Assembly: GCA_945878965.1 (NCBI GenBank)
Contig: CAMCUJ010000006.1
Span: forward strand, 1-15,689
From: an uncultured Clostridia bacterium
GTDB lineage: Bacteria > Bacillota > Clostridia > Monoglobales > Monoglobaceae
Direction of reading: 5' to 3'
Length of the DNA stretch: 15,689 bases
Shown: positions 1 to 7,079 of the stretch, one piece after another
Position numbering within the stretch: position 1 is the first letter of the stretch
Layout of the letters: each line of letters begins with the position of its first letter
The notes under the pieces: generated by a model
Databases searched by the model: none
Seen by the model: the letters and a program-made list of their open reading frames with translations, nothing else
Told to the model about the DNA's origin: nothing
Program-made: the position numbers and the translations under genes

Positions 1-896
1 CCGTTAAATATTCTTGGTTTCATAATATCCATATCAAGTCCGGCATTAACTATCATCCTCGATTCATTGCCATAATACATTCCTTTAGTGTATTTGGGAA
101 ATAATTCATTTCTGTCAGGCGATAATATTCCTCCGATAAAAGGTAAACGTATAACTCCGCCGTGGATATGTCCGGATAAAACCAAGTCATATCCGAAATC
201 ATCAATATAATCAAAAAGATTTGCTCTATGTACAAGCATAATATTAAATCCGTCTTCTACAACTTCATTTCTTTTTCTTTCAAGAAGACTCTTAAAATAA
301 TCATCCATCTTATCAAGTTCCTTATCATCAAGGCAGGAATAATCCAGTATTGAATGAATATACAAGGACTGCTGTCTTTCTTCTTTGGTCATATCCGAGG
401 TCTTCTTCTTGTTATAAGCGTCAGCAGGAACTATAGTTCCATCACTGTTTATTGTAATCGGTGAATTATTATTATATATCATTGTGACGCCTCTGTCTTC
501 AAGCTCAGAAATAAATCCTCTTCCGTCTGTATTCATAGACTCATGATTACCTGTCACAAAATATATAGGTGCAATTTCCTTAAGTCCATCTATCAATGCA
601 AACGTATTTTTCTTATCGGAATTTCCGATTGTTATCATATCTCCGCCAAGTAATATAATATTAGGCGCCTGTGCCTGAACTTTTTTTATTACCTGATCAT
701 AATAATAGGAATTATGAAAATCCGTTATAAATGCTATAGTATAATTATTGAAGTCCTTTGAATACTTTTTACTGTAAATTTCATATTCATTTACGCTAAC
801 AGTGTTGTCGTCAATTACTATATAACCTACTAAAAATACAAGTATAAAAAGGATAGCTAAACTCTTTTTCAAAAAACCTCGCATATCAATAACCAT
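1..896 (-). CDS. Membrane-anchored calcineurin-like metallophosphoesterase (3' end cut by window edge)
   Basis: The minus strand reads open from an ATG at 896 to the window edge (298 codons, no stop reached). Residues about 12-28 form one hydrophobic helix with basic residues before it, so the enzyme is probably anchored with its catalytic domain outside the cytoplasm. The metallophosphoesterase motifs appear in order: D-x-H (D59, H61), GGD (D86), GNHE (N117, H118), a VHR histidine (H223) and GHIHGG (H243, H245). These build the two-metal site of the calcineurin-like family, and the sequence after GHIHGG resembles YkuE/YaeI-type members. Between GNHE and H223 lies a hydrophilic insertion of roughly 70 residues. 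A second in-frame ATG at 884 is possible. AGAAAGG sits 2 bases before the 896 ATG and 14 before the 884 ATG, so neither spacing is ideal. It is the last visible gene of the polysaccharide cluster. Its substrate is unknown; a role in lipid-linked or cell-surface phosphate chemistry is an inference. Confidence 0.88.
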   Translation of the reverse strand, partial: MVIDMRGFLKKSLAILFILVFLVGYIVIDDNTVSVNEYEIYSKKYSKDFNNYTIAFITDFHNSYYYDQVIKKVQAQAPNIILLGGDMITIGNSDKKNTFALIDGLKEIAPIYFVTGNHESMNTDGRGFISELEDRGVTMIYNNNSPITINSDGTIVPADAYNKKKTSDMTKEERQQSLYIHSILDYSCLDDKELDKMDDYFKSLLERKRNEVVEDGFNIMLVHRANLFDYIDDFGYDLVLSGHIHGGVIRLPFIGGILSPDRNELFPKYTKGMYYGNESRMIVNAGLDMDIMKPRIFN

Positions 897-897
897 A

Positions 898-958
898 GCC
901 TTTCTGCCCACAAATTACAGTTTCAAATTTTCATAGCCTTATCGTGGGCAGATAAGGC
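898..958 (-). promoter_or_regulatory. Candidate RNA switch: competing hairpins that cover the phosphoesterase RBS
   Basis: Read on the minus strand, three segments compete. Segment A (958 to 944, GCCTTATCTGCCCAC) can pair through its first 8 bases with segment B (943 to 936, GATAAGGC), giving an 8-bp hairpin with a 7-base loop. A can instead pair along its full length with segment C (911 to 898, GTGGGCAGAAAGGC), giving a 14-bp stem with one bulged base. Segment C contains AGAAAGG, the only good ribosome binding site for the phosphoesterase gene. A-C pairing would bury it and A-B pairing would free it. The loop of the A-B hairpin also complements the first part of C, so a tight pseudoknot is a third option. 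No U-run follows, so it is not an intrinsic terminator. I do not recognise a known riboswitch class. The pairings are seen directly; the regulatory role is inferred. Confidence 0.5.
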
Positions 959-987
959 ATTATCAGCCATCATAATACCTGCTGGCA

Positions 988-3204
988 TTAACTGTTTTTC
1001 TGCTTTTCACTCTCTCTGTTCTTCTTAAGCGACTCTATAAACAAATCCTTACCCATAGGTCTTGAATAATAGTATCCCTGCTGGAAATCGACATTAAGAG
1101 CATTTACAATGCTTGCAGCCTTTGCATTTTCTATTCCTTCGGCACTTACCTTAAAGCCTAAGTTATGACTTACATCAACAACATCTCTTATAAATTCTCT
1201 GTCACCAAGACCCTTATCAATATTCGATGTATATCGCTTTCCTATCTTAACAATATCAACAGGAAGCTTATGAAGTGAATCAAGCTTTTTATTGGCTGAA
1301 CCAAAATTATCAATCGCTACCTTAATTCCAAACGTCTTAATTGCAATAAGCTTCTTTGATATGAAGTCTACATCTTCAATTTCACCGTTTCCGGATATCT
1401 CAAGAACAATATTTGAAGGATTAACCTTACTTTCATCAAGAGTATGAAGAACATCATCCATAAATATCTTTCCGCCTATCTGATTTAATGTGAAATTAAT
1501 ACAAATGAATATGCTTTCGGAAATACTGCGGTTACAAGTTCTGCAAGTTGCACACGCTTCCTTTGTAATCCATTTTCCTATTATCTCCATTATATCATAC
1601 TTCTCAGCAATTTCAATCAGCTTACTTGCATCAACCATTCCATACTCGGCACTGTCCCATCTTAAGAACGCCTCTGCACCTATCCATAGTCCCTCGGAAT
1701 CAACAATAGGCTGATAGTGAAGAGAAAATTCACTGAAATCATTTGCTATCGCATTAAAGAGTGCTCTGTGAAGCGGCGGCAGCTTATCAAGATTAACAGG
1801 AAGCACACCCTGCTCAAGAAGTGCTATTTTGTTCTTCTTGTCCTCAAGTAATGAATCTTCCTTTATTTTCTTGATAATCTCTATCGCAAGAATTAATACT
1901 ACAGCAAGACATATGCCAAACATTACCGCAAATACAGTAACTGTTCCTCTTGAAAGTGTAGGAGCAGTTCCGACTGATGATAAATACGATAAATATTGTG
2001 TACCCTTATAATAATTATAATCTGTTATTGTTACATTTGCAAGCTCTGTATACTCACTTATCGCCTTGCCGAGCTTTTCAATAAGTAAATCTGCCTGTCT
2101 TGAATATATAACCTTATCTTCAAGCGACACAGAATCATTCATATATGAATCTATTAAAAGCTTGTAATAATCACTCTCGTTTTCAGCATTTTTTGCTGCG
2201 ACCTCACTATCAACATATCCCATTATGATTTCATCATAAGTAGTAAGCATTTTTGAATAATTATCCTGCTGGATTATATCCATATTGATGCTTGCTTTGT
2301 TATCAAGTGAACTGTCCAATGAACTCTTAGTTTCTCCATTGTTATATTTAGCATAAAAATTACGCATAAGATCAAATGAAAGCTTTGCTTCTTCCGATTT
2401 CTTATTAAACAAGAGCTGATTTTCTTCAATCTTATAATTATAATTTTTTATCAAAACCTCGCTGTTTTTAGACAGACAACCAACTCTCACAACAGAGTAA
2501 AGCTTCATATAATCTATATCATGGAGATTTTGAAAATACTTTTGTAAGTCATTAAATGTAAGTCCGGTTTTAGCCGAACGGAAATTTTTATCTGTTTCAC
2601 TCCACGTAGCAACCGCACTTATGCCCGAATTAATCTGCTTTTCAAGCATATCGCATATTTCCATATAATCATAGTCGGAATAATTTTTATCCTCGAATAT
2701 ATTTGCAATTTTGCTGTGATTAGTATAATTTTCACGTATAAAGCTATCATATTCCTCAAGAATTTTATTAAGTACCTTAACTCCGTATTTTTCGCCGAGT
2801 TTTCCGCTGTATTTATAGCTTACTGTATACTCGGTCGGATAATACTCAAAATCCTCACCTTTTTCAGCAAGTGCCTGCATCTTCTGCTTTGTTGTGGCAT
2901 CAATAAGAGGTGAAATAGTTATAGCACTTCTTATCTGTTCAACACTTACATTTAATTTTAAAGATGATATTACCTTCTCTATTACCGCCGGAGATATCAT
3001 TTCATTTACATCTAATTTTCCGCCCTTTATATTAAGACCCTTTTCTGCATTTTCAAATGTATACTTAAGCGTCATACTCGCAACATAGGTCTGATTTTGA
3101 GCAACATAAACCTGACCTAAAAGTGCCGCTATAATTACAAATACTATAATCAGCCTTGTATGCCGTTTCAAATATTCAATTATTTCAACTACAGATATAT
3201 TCAA
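988..3204 (-). CDS. Wzz-like polysaccharide co-polymerase fused to a degenerate EAL (c-di-GMP) domain
   Basis: The 738-residue protein starts at TTG (3202-3204), with GGGGTG six bases upstream and no better ATG nearby. Transmembrane helix 1 spans about 17-36. A large, mostly helical extracytoplasmic region follows to about 418, then transmembrane helix 2 at about 421-444. This is the layout of Wzz/chain-length-determinant proteins and would place the C-terminus in the cytoplasm. Residues about 480-727 form an EAL domain. The signature reads AEAFLRW (E511), with N570, E602, K653, E689, E692 and QQG (708-710) in register. However, the DDFG motif is DNFG (632-635), the KID motif is KIG (653-655), and the LEITES segment is LEISGNG. 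Loss of these metal/loop-6 positions suggests a c-di-GMP-binding receptor rather than an active phosphodiesterase. The extracytoplasmic part is related to that of the upstream neighbour, 18 bases away. The likely role is adjusting polymer length or export in response to c-di-GMP. The domain calls are firm; the output is inferred. Confidence 0.85.
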   Translation of the reverse strand: MNISVVEIIEYLKRHTRLIIVFVIIAALLGQVYVAQNQTYVASMTLKYTFENAEKGLNIKGGKLDVNEMISPAVIEKVISSLKLNVSVEQIRSAITISPLIDATTKQKMQALAEKGEDFEYYPTEYTVSYKYSGKLGEKYGVKVLNKILEEYDSFIRENYTNHSKIANIFEDKNYSDYDYMEICDMLEKQINSGISAVATWSETDKNFRSAKTGLTFNDLQKYFQNLHDIDYMKLYSVVRVGCLSKNSEVLIKNYNYKIEENQLLFNKKSEEAKLSFDLMRNFYAKYNNGETKSSLDSSLDNKASINMDIIQQDNYSKMLTTYDEIIMGYVDSEVAAKNAENESDYYKLLIDSYMNDSVSLEDKVIYSRQADLLIEKLGKAISEYTELANVTITDYNYYKGTQYLSYLSSVGTAPTLSRGTVTVFAVMFGICLAVVLILAIEIIKKIKEDSLLEDKKNKIALLEQGVLPVNLDKLPPLHRALFNAIANDFSEFSLHYQPIVDSEGLWIGAEAFLRWDSAEYGMVDASKLIEIAEKYDIMEIIGKWITKEACATCRTCNRSISESIFICINFTLNQIGGKIFMDDVLHTLDESKVNPSNIVLEISGNGEIEDVDFISKKLIAIKTFGIKVAIDNFGSANKKLDSLHKLPVDIVKIGKRYTSNIDKGLGDREFIRDVVDVSHNLGFKVSAEGIENAKAASIVNALNVDFQQGYYYSRPMGKDLFIESLKKNRESEKQKNS

Positions 3205-3212
3205 TTATTTCA
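3172..3212. repeat. 16-base direct repeat straddling the TTG start of the EAL gene
   Basis: ATATTCAATTATTTCA (plus-strand reading) occurs perfectly at 3172-3187 and 3197-3212 with a 9-base spacer, a 25-base period. The copy at 3197-3212 overlaps the ribosome binding site/start region. The other encodes residues about 6-11 of the Wzz-EAL protein. Each copy contains a TTG in minus-strand sense, but the 25-base offset puts the second one out of frame. It could be a local duplication or a paired regulator-binding site; nothing in the sequence decides this. Confidence 0.6.
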
Positions 3213-3222
3213 CCCCGCTTAA

Positions 3223-5595
3223 TCAACGATTTTCAGAATTTTCCTGATCTATGCCCCCAAATAAATCATCTGTCTTATTTCCTTTTAAGAGTTCATCTAT
3301 AACAGAGTCTTCACTGCTTAAAATCTCATCAATTTTATGACGCATTCCGCCCAAAACACCATTATCCGTAAACTCGATAAACTTAGGCTCTTTAGCTGCA
3401 TCCATTTCTGTATATGAAATATCGTATATTCCTGCATCTCTAACTATTTTATCGGATACATTTAAATCAACAGCTTTATCTTCGACCGTATCATCAGCTT
3501 TAGCGTCCTCTTCTTCATTGTCAATATAGTCTATCGGATAATAATCATCATATAAGCTGTTATAGATATCATCATAAATATCATCCTCTTCATAGCCGTC
3601 GTACATTTCGTCATCGTCTTCATAGCTGTGACTTTCCTCAAGATTTTCAATATCCGATCTATCAGAATAATCAACTGTTTCCGGTTTAATTTCATTTTCG
3701 GCAATAAGTTCTTCGGTATCAGATTTCAAATCAGCACTATCATAAGGCAAAGCTTTGCTGTAAAGAAGCTCCGTTATCTCCTCCGGCTGAACATCGGATA
3801 AAACAGAAAACTCATTCTGTATTGAGCCGCTGTCGATATTTGAGGATTTCTCATTATTTACATCTAAAATGCTGTAATCGTTGTCCGAACCGGCTTCATT
3901 ATTATGAACGTTTTCTTCCTTACCCGAAGTATCAAAAATAAGCTCAACTTGTTTTTTATTCTTTTTCTTTTTTGCCCTTTTTTCCTCTTCTTTTTCAAGC
4001 ATTTTCTTCAGCTTAAGTTTACGTTTATTTTCTCGTTCCTCAAAAAATCTTTCAATATATCCCTTGGAATTCGGAACCGACTCCGACTGAGTGCCCGACT
4101 TCAAATCTTCTGCATTGGCATTTTTATAAGCACTTTTCCTTACTCTCTTTTCTCGTTGAATTATAAGCTTATTCTCAAGCTTAATAAGCATATCAACTAT
4201 AATCTTACGTTTTGAAATCTTTATTCCAAGTATCTCTGTAATCTCCTGAACACCCGGCTTTTTATCCTTATCAAATAAATACAAATAAAGTATCGCACCG
4301 AATATTGCAAGCAGAAGAATTATAGCCATCTTTAAAAGAAGATTCATACTGAAATATGACTTTCCCGCATAAGTAAATCTTACATAATCACTGCATCTTG
4401 AATCAAGATAATCAGCTATTGTTTCATCTGCAAGTGCAACCAAACGTTCGCTTTCCTGCTCAATTTCAAGAACAAGCCTGTCCGCAACATTGGACAGCCT
4501 TGTTTGCGACTCAGGACTCATAACAGTATTGGCATACTCATTTATAAGTCTGTTATTCTCTTCAATATCTTTAAGCACTGCCTGTGCAGAAACACCTACA
4601 TCAAGCGCTCGTTTTGTTATGGTGTCATACGCCGTTTTTGGTCTTGCCTGATATAATCCGACTTCCTCATTCTGACCTGTTATTACTATGTTTTCAACAT
4701 AGCTGTGATCATACTCATTCATAGCGGTTCTTGCAGCCTCTGCCTCATCTGCAAGCTTATTATAATAAAGATTATAGCTTTCGTTCTGAACTCTAAGCTT
4801 ATTTATAAACTCCTCAGGATTCTTTGCAAGCTTACTTGAAGATACAAACGACCTAAGATTCTTAACCTTAATTTCATTAAGATTTTTAAACTCGGCAATA
4901 AGATCATTAAAACTTTTTCCGGTATTCTTTGAGCTGTATGAGCCGTTTTCTCTTAGCTTGCTTTCAAGATATGTAATATACATATTAATTCTTGTTTCAA
5001 ATACATCCGCAATTTCAACATAGTCATATCCATCATAGCTTATATTCTGAGTAATCTTTGGAATTATGTTCATCTCTGCGTGAGAGTCCATAAAATACCT
5101 CGTGTAACTCTTATAAAGTGACTCAATAAGAAATTTATTATCTATATCGGGAATAATTCCGAACAAATTCTTAAAGCTTCTCTTATACACGCCCTGTATC
5201 GGGGAAACGGTAACTCTGTACTCATTTGCAAAATACGAATAATCCTGACCAAGATTTCTCGCATTCTGAACCTTAGTCTGAATCCCATACGGTGTTATTT
5301 CATCTATAACTATAGCATTTTCAATATCCGATAATTTTATAGGGATTTTACCGGTTTTCTCATTGTAAATGTTAACAGTTCCCAAAAGAACTTCTTCGGA
5401 CATCAAATCATAAATATTAAAGCGTGTTCCGTCCGGATATCTTCCATTTTCCGAATCCGGATATATGAACGATATAGTACCTATTTCAGAATAATATATA
5501 TAAAAACAATTTACTCCATAATAAATAAGTGTAACTAAAACAGCTACTATAGCTATAAATTTTCTTTTTCTCCATATATATTTTAAAAGATCCAT
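3223..5595 (-). CDS. Wzz-like membrane protein with long charged, Tyr-rich acidic cytoplasmic tail
   Basis: The 790-residue protein starts at ATG 5595, with AGAAAGG nine bases upstream. It has a short basic N-terminus, transmembrane helix 1 at about 12-34, a helical extracytoplasmic region to about 412 and transmembrane helix 2 at about 415-441. The rest, about 350 residues, should be cytoplasmic. That tail has a Lys/Arg/Glu-rich stretch (about 476-548) likely to be a charged helix, then a low-complexity Asp/Glu/Tyr/Ser region (about 555-705, densest at 657-697) and a more ordered end (about 710-790). The ectodomain aligns by eye with the downstream EAL protein: YDYVEIADVFETRIN (191-205) matches YDYMEICDMLEKQIN (177-191), and TGKSFNDL (225-232) matches TGLTFNDL (213-220). 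The two are therefore paralogues. The role is probably chain-length control or co-polymerase function beside the Wzy-like polymerase encoded just upstream. No BY-kinase domain is attached. The tail is far longer than in ordinary Wzz/CpsC proteins, and its function is unknown. Confidence 0.75.
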   Translation of the reverse strand: MDLLKYIWRKRKFIAIVAVLVTLIYYGVNCFYIYYSEIGTISFIYPDSENGRYPDGTRFNIYDLMSEEVLLGTVNIYNEKTGKIPIKLSDIENAIVIDEITPYGIQTKVQNARNLGQDYSYFANEYRVTVSPIQGVYKRSFKNLFGIIPDIDNKFLIESLYKSYTRYFMDSHAEMNIIPKITQNISYDGYDYVEIADVFETRINMYITYLESKLRENGSYSSKNTGKSFNDLIAEFKNLNEIKVKNLRSFVSSSKLAKNPEEFINKLRVQNESYNLYYNKLADEAEAARTAMNEYDHSYVENIVITGQNEEVGLYQARPKTAYDTITKRALDVGVSAQAVLKDIEENNRLINEYANTVMSPESQTRLSNVADRLVLEIEQESERLVALADETIADYLDSRCSDYVRFTYAGKSYFSMNLLLKMAIILLLAIFGAILYLYLFDKDKKPGVQEITEILGIKISKRKIIVDMLIKLENKLIIQREKRVRKSAYKNANAEDLKSGTQSESVPNSKGYIERFFEERENKRKLKLKKMLEKEEEKRAKKKKNKKQVELIFDTSGKEENVHNNEAGSDNDYSILDVNNEKSSNIDSGSIQNEFSVLSDVQPEEITELLYSKALPYDSADLKSDTEELIAENEIKPETVDYSDRSDIENLEESHSYEDDDEMYDGYEEDDIYDDIYNSLYDDYYPIDYIDNEEEDAKADDTVEDKAVDLNVSDKIVRDAGIYDISYTEMDAAKEPKFIEFTDNGVLGGMRHKIDEILSSEDSVIDELLKGNKTDDLFGGIDQENSENR

Positions 5596-5611
5596 AACAA
5601 ACAGCCTTTCT

Positions 5612-5639
5612 TTATTTTACTTTACAAGAAGTAAAATAA
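5612..5639 (-). repeat. AT-rich hairpin overlapping the polymerase stop codon, just upstream of the next RBS
   Basis: TTATTTTACTT (5612-5622) and AAGTAAAATAA (5629-5639) are perfect 11-base inverted repeats with a 6-base loop. On the minus-strand transcript the stem covers the last codons and TAA of the polymerase gene. It ends directly before the AGAAAGG of the Wzz-like gene. No U-run follows, so it is unlikely to terminate transcription. It could affect mRNA processing or translational coupling. Confidence 0.45.
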
Positions 5640-7025
5640 CATAAATCTCCAATCCGCAAAATAATCAAAACCAAATCCATAAAACGTCCATATAAACGAA
5701 CATATAAAGAGCAATAAATAATAATCATCCTTGTATTTAAAATAGCTTACAAGATTCACACCGGTTTTAATTGCAAAACTAAGCAGAAACAAAAACGTTC
5801 CTACCGCTCCGAAGCAAAGCAGAAAACCAATATATGCCTGATGAGCAACATTTCCGAAATTCTCTGTAAAATAAGGATCAATCGCCGCAGTCATATGGAT
5901 ATTTCCCCCAAATAGCTTTTTAACCGTGTCTTGATTTTTATAATAATCCATATACTGAATCCAATGCGTTTCTCTTCCGCTGGTCACAGTATCCATAGAG
6001 GACGAATCGGAAGAAGAAAACTGGCTTTCAACTCTTGTAAGCATACTCTGAACTATCCCCATATTCCTCAGTTGCGGAACATTAAGCACTAAAAATACCG
6101 CAAGTATCATAGCTGCACCGGATATAAATAAAACCTTTACAGACTTCATTCTGTACCTTAAAATTATGTATGCAACCATTCCGCAAACATTAAACAATAT
6201 TCCCGAAATACTTCCCGACGCAACAAGAAAATAATACAGCATTATAAGTACAACCGTTCTTATAATCTTATTTTTAAATTCAGGAACCTTAATTGTAAAA
6301 AATATAGCAAGATTCATAAAAAAGCCTGTATAATTTGGGTCATTGAAGCTGCCCATATATCTGTCAACACCAAAAAGCTCTCCTGAATTTGTATAACCTA
6401 ATACATAGTTATAAATATTATTTGCTCTGAAACCATAAATCCCCGAAGCTAATGCACATATAACTATATAAAAACAAAATCTCTGAAACAGTTTTTTGTC
6501 TACTTGAAACTTACTTGTTAAAAATATAAGGAATGCAAAATCGACTATGTATTTAAATATCCATTTTGCATTAAGAACAAAGCTTGACGGAGGCTCAATA
6601 CCCTTTGCGATATATTCACGTATAGTAATTGAGTTATCAGCATTCGGAAGTGCAAATATGGCATACATTGCAAGAACCAAAATAGCCGGTATTAAAAACA
6701 CATTAAGCTTACGTTTAGACTTATCAAATAAAATAGCCTTTACAATAAGCATAATAGTGAACATTCTTGCAATAGGAACGCCTATAACAACGACAAGCTG
6801 TTCTCCGAAAAACAAGAAAACTGCCGTAAGCAAATAAAATTCATCATAAAAAAACAGCCATATCATAAGCGGTGCTATAAGTAATGCCGCATACATATTT
6901 ATACTCGGAAATATCGACATCGCAAATATAACAGCAAAAATTACATACCATATATATTCACAAACCTTATTTCCTTTTGTGTTAAGCTGTTTTCCAAAGC
7001 TTGTATCAACAATAGTATCTGACAA
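5622..7025 (-). CDS. Wzy/O-antigen-ligase-like polysaccharide polymerase
   Basis: This 467-residue polytopic membrane protein has about 10-12 hydrophobic segments, for example near 24-42, 44-60, 62-82, 104-126, 155-171, 181-196, 232-246, 256-290, 297-314, 396-420 and 436-452. Family-typical polar motifs sit in the loops: SFNDPNYTGFF (226-236), SGRETHWIQY (349-358) and HQAYIG (395-400). These match the conserved Asn/Asp-Pro-Asn, Arg and His positions of Wzy_C/O-antigen ligase family enzymes, which join undecaprenyl-linked repeat units on the outer face of the membrane. The start is TTG (7023-7025) with AGGTGG about four bases upstream. The only nearby upstream ATG runs straight into TAG, so TTG is the best choice. 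The gene lies between glycosyltransferases and the two Wzz-like genes, the normal neighbourhood for a polymerase. Polymerase rather than ligase is favoured by the Wzz-like neighbours, but the family alone cannot separate the two. Confidence 0.8.
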   Translation of the reverse strand: MSDTIVDTSFGKQLNTKGNKVCEYIWYVIFAVIFAMSIFPSINMYAALLIAPLMIWLFFYDEFYLLTAVFLFFGEQLVVVIGVPIARMFTIMLIVKAILFDKSKRKLNVFLIPAILVLAMYAIFALPNADNSITIREYIAKGIEPPSSFVLNAKWIFKYIVDFAFLIFLTSKFQVDKKLFQRFCFYIVICALASGIYGFRANNIYNYVLGYTNSGELFGVDRYMGSFNDPNYTGFFMNLAIFFTIKVPEFKNKIIRTVVLIMLYYFLVASGSISGILFNVCGMVAYIILRYRMKSVKVLFISGAAMILAVFLVLNVPQLRNMGIVQSMLTRVESQFSSSDSSSMDTVTSGRETHWIQYMDYYKNQDTVKKLFGGNIHMTAAIDPYFTENFGNVAHQAYIGFLLCFGAVGTFLFLLSFAIKTGVNLVSYFKYKDDYYLLLFICSFIWTFYGFGFDYFADWRFMLFYFL

Positions 7026-7079
7026 GCTACCACCTACATTCCAAAAAACTTTCTTTAAACGTAACCAAAATTCATCCTC

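Noticed and set aside
53..235. Small minus-strand reading frame of 60 residues
   Set aside because: It overlaps the clear phosphoesterase frame, which carries the GHIHGG motif in a different phase over the same bases.
936..958. Intrinsic terminator after the EAL gene
   Set aside because: The 8-bp hairpin has no following U-run on the minus strand and a gene starts about 40 bases further on.
988..3204. Calling the EAL protein an active c-di-GMP phosphodiesterase
   Set aside because: DDFG is DNFG, KID is KIG and loop 6 is not conserved, so a receptor role fits better; activity cannot be excluded without assay.
3904..4215. 103-codon plus-strand frame rich in Phe and Leu
   Set aside because: It is the antisense image of the Lys/Glu-rich tail of the Wzz-like protein (AAA/GAA codons read backwards give Phe/Phe-like codons).
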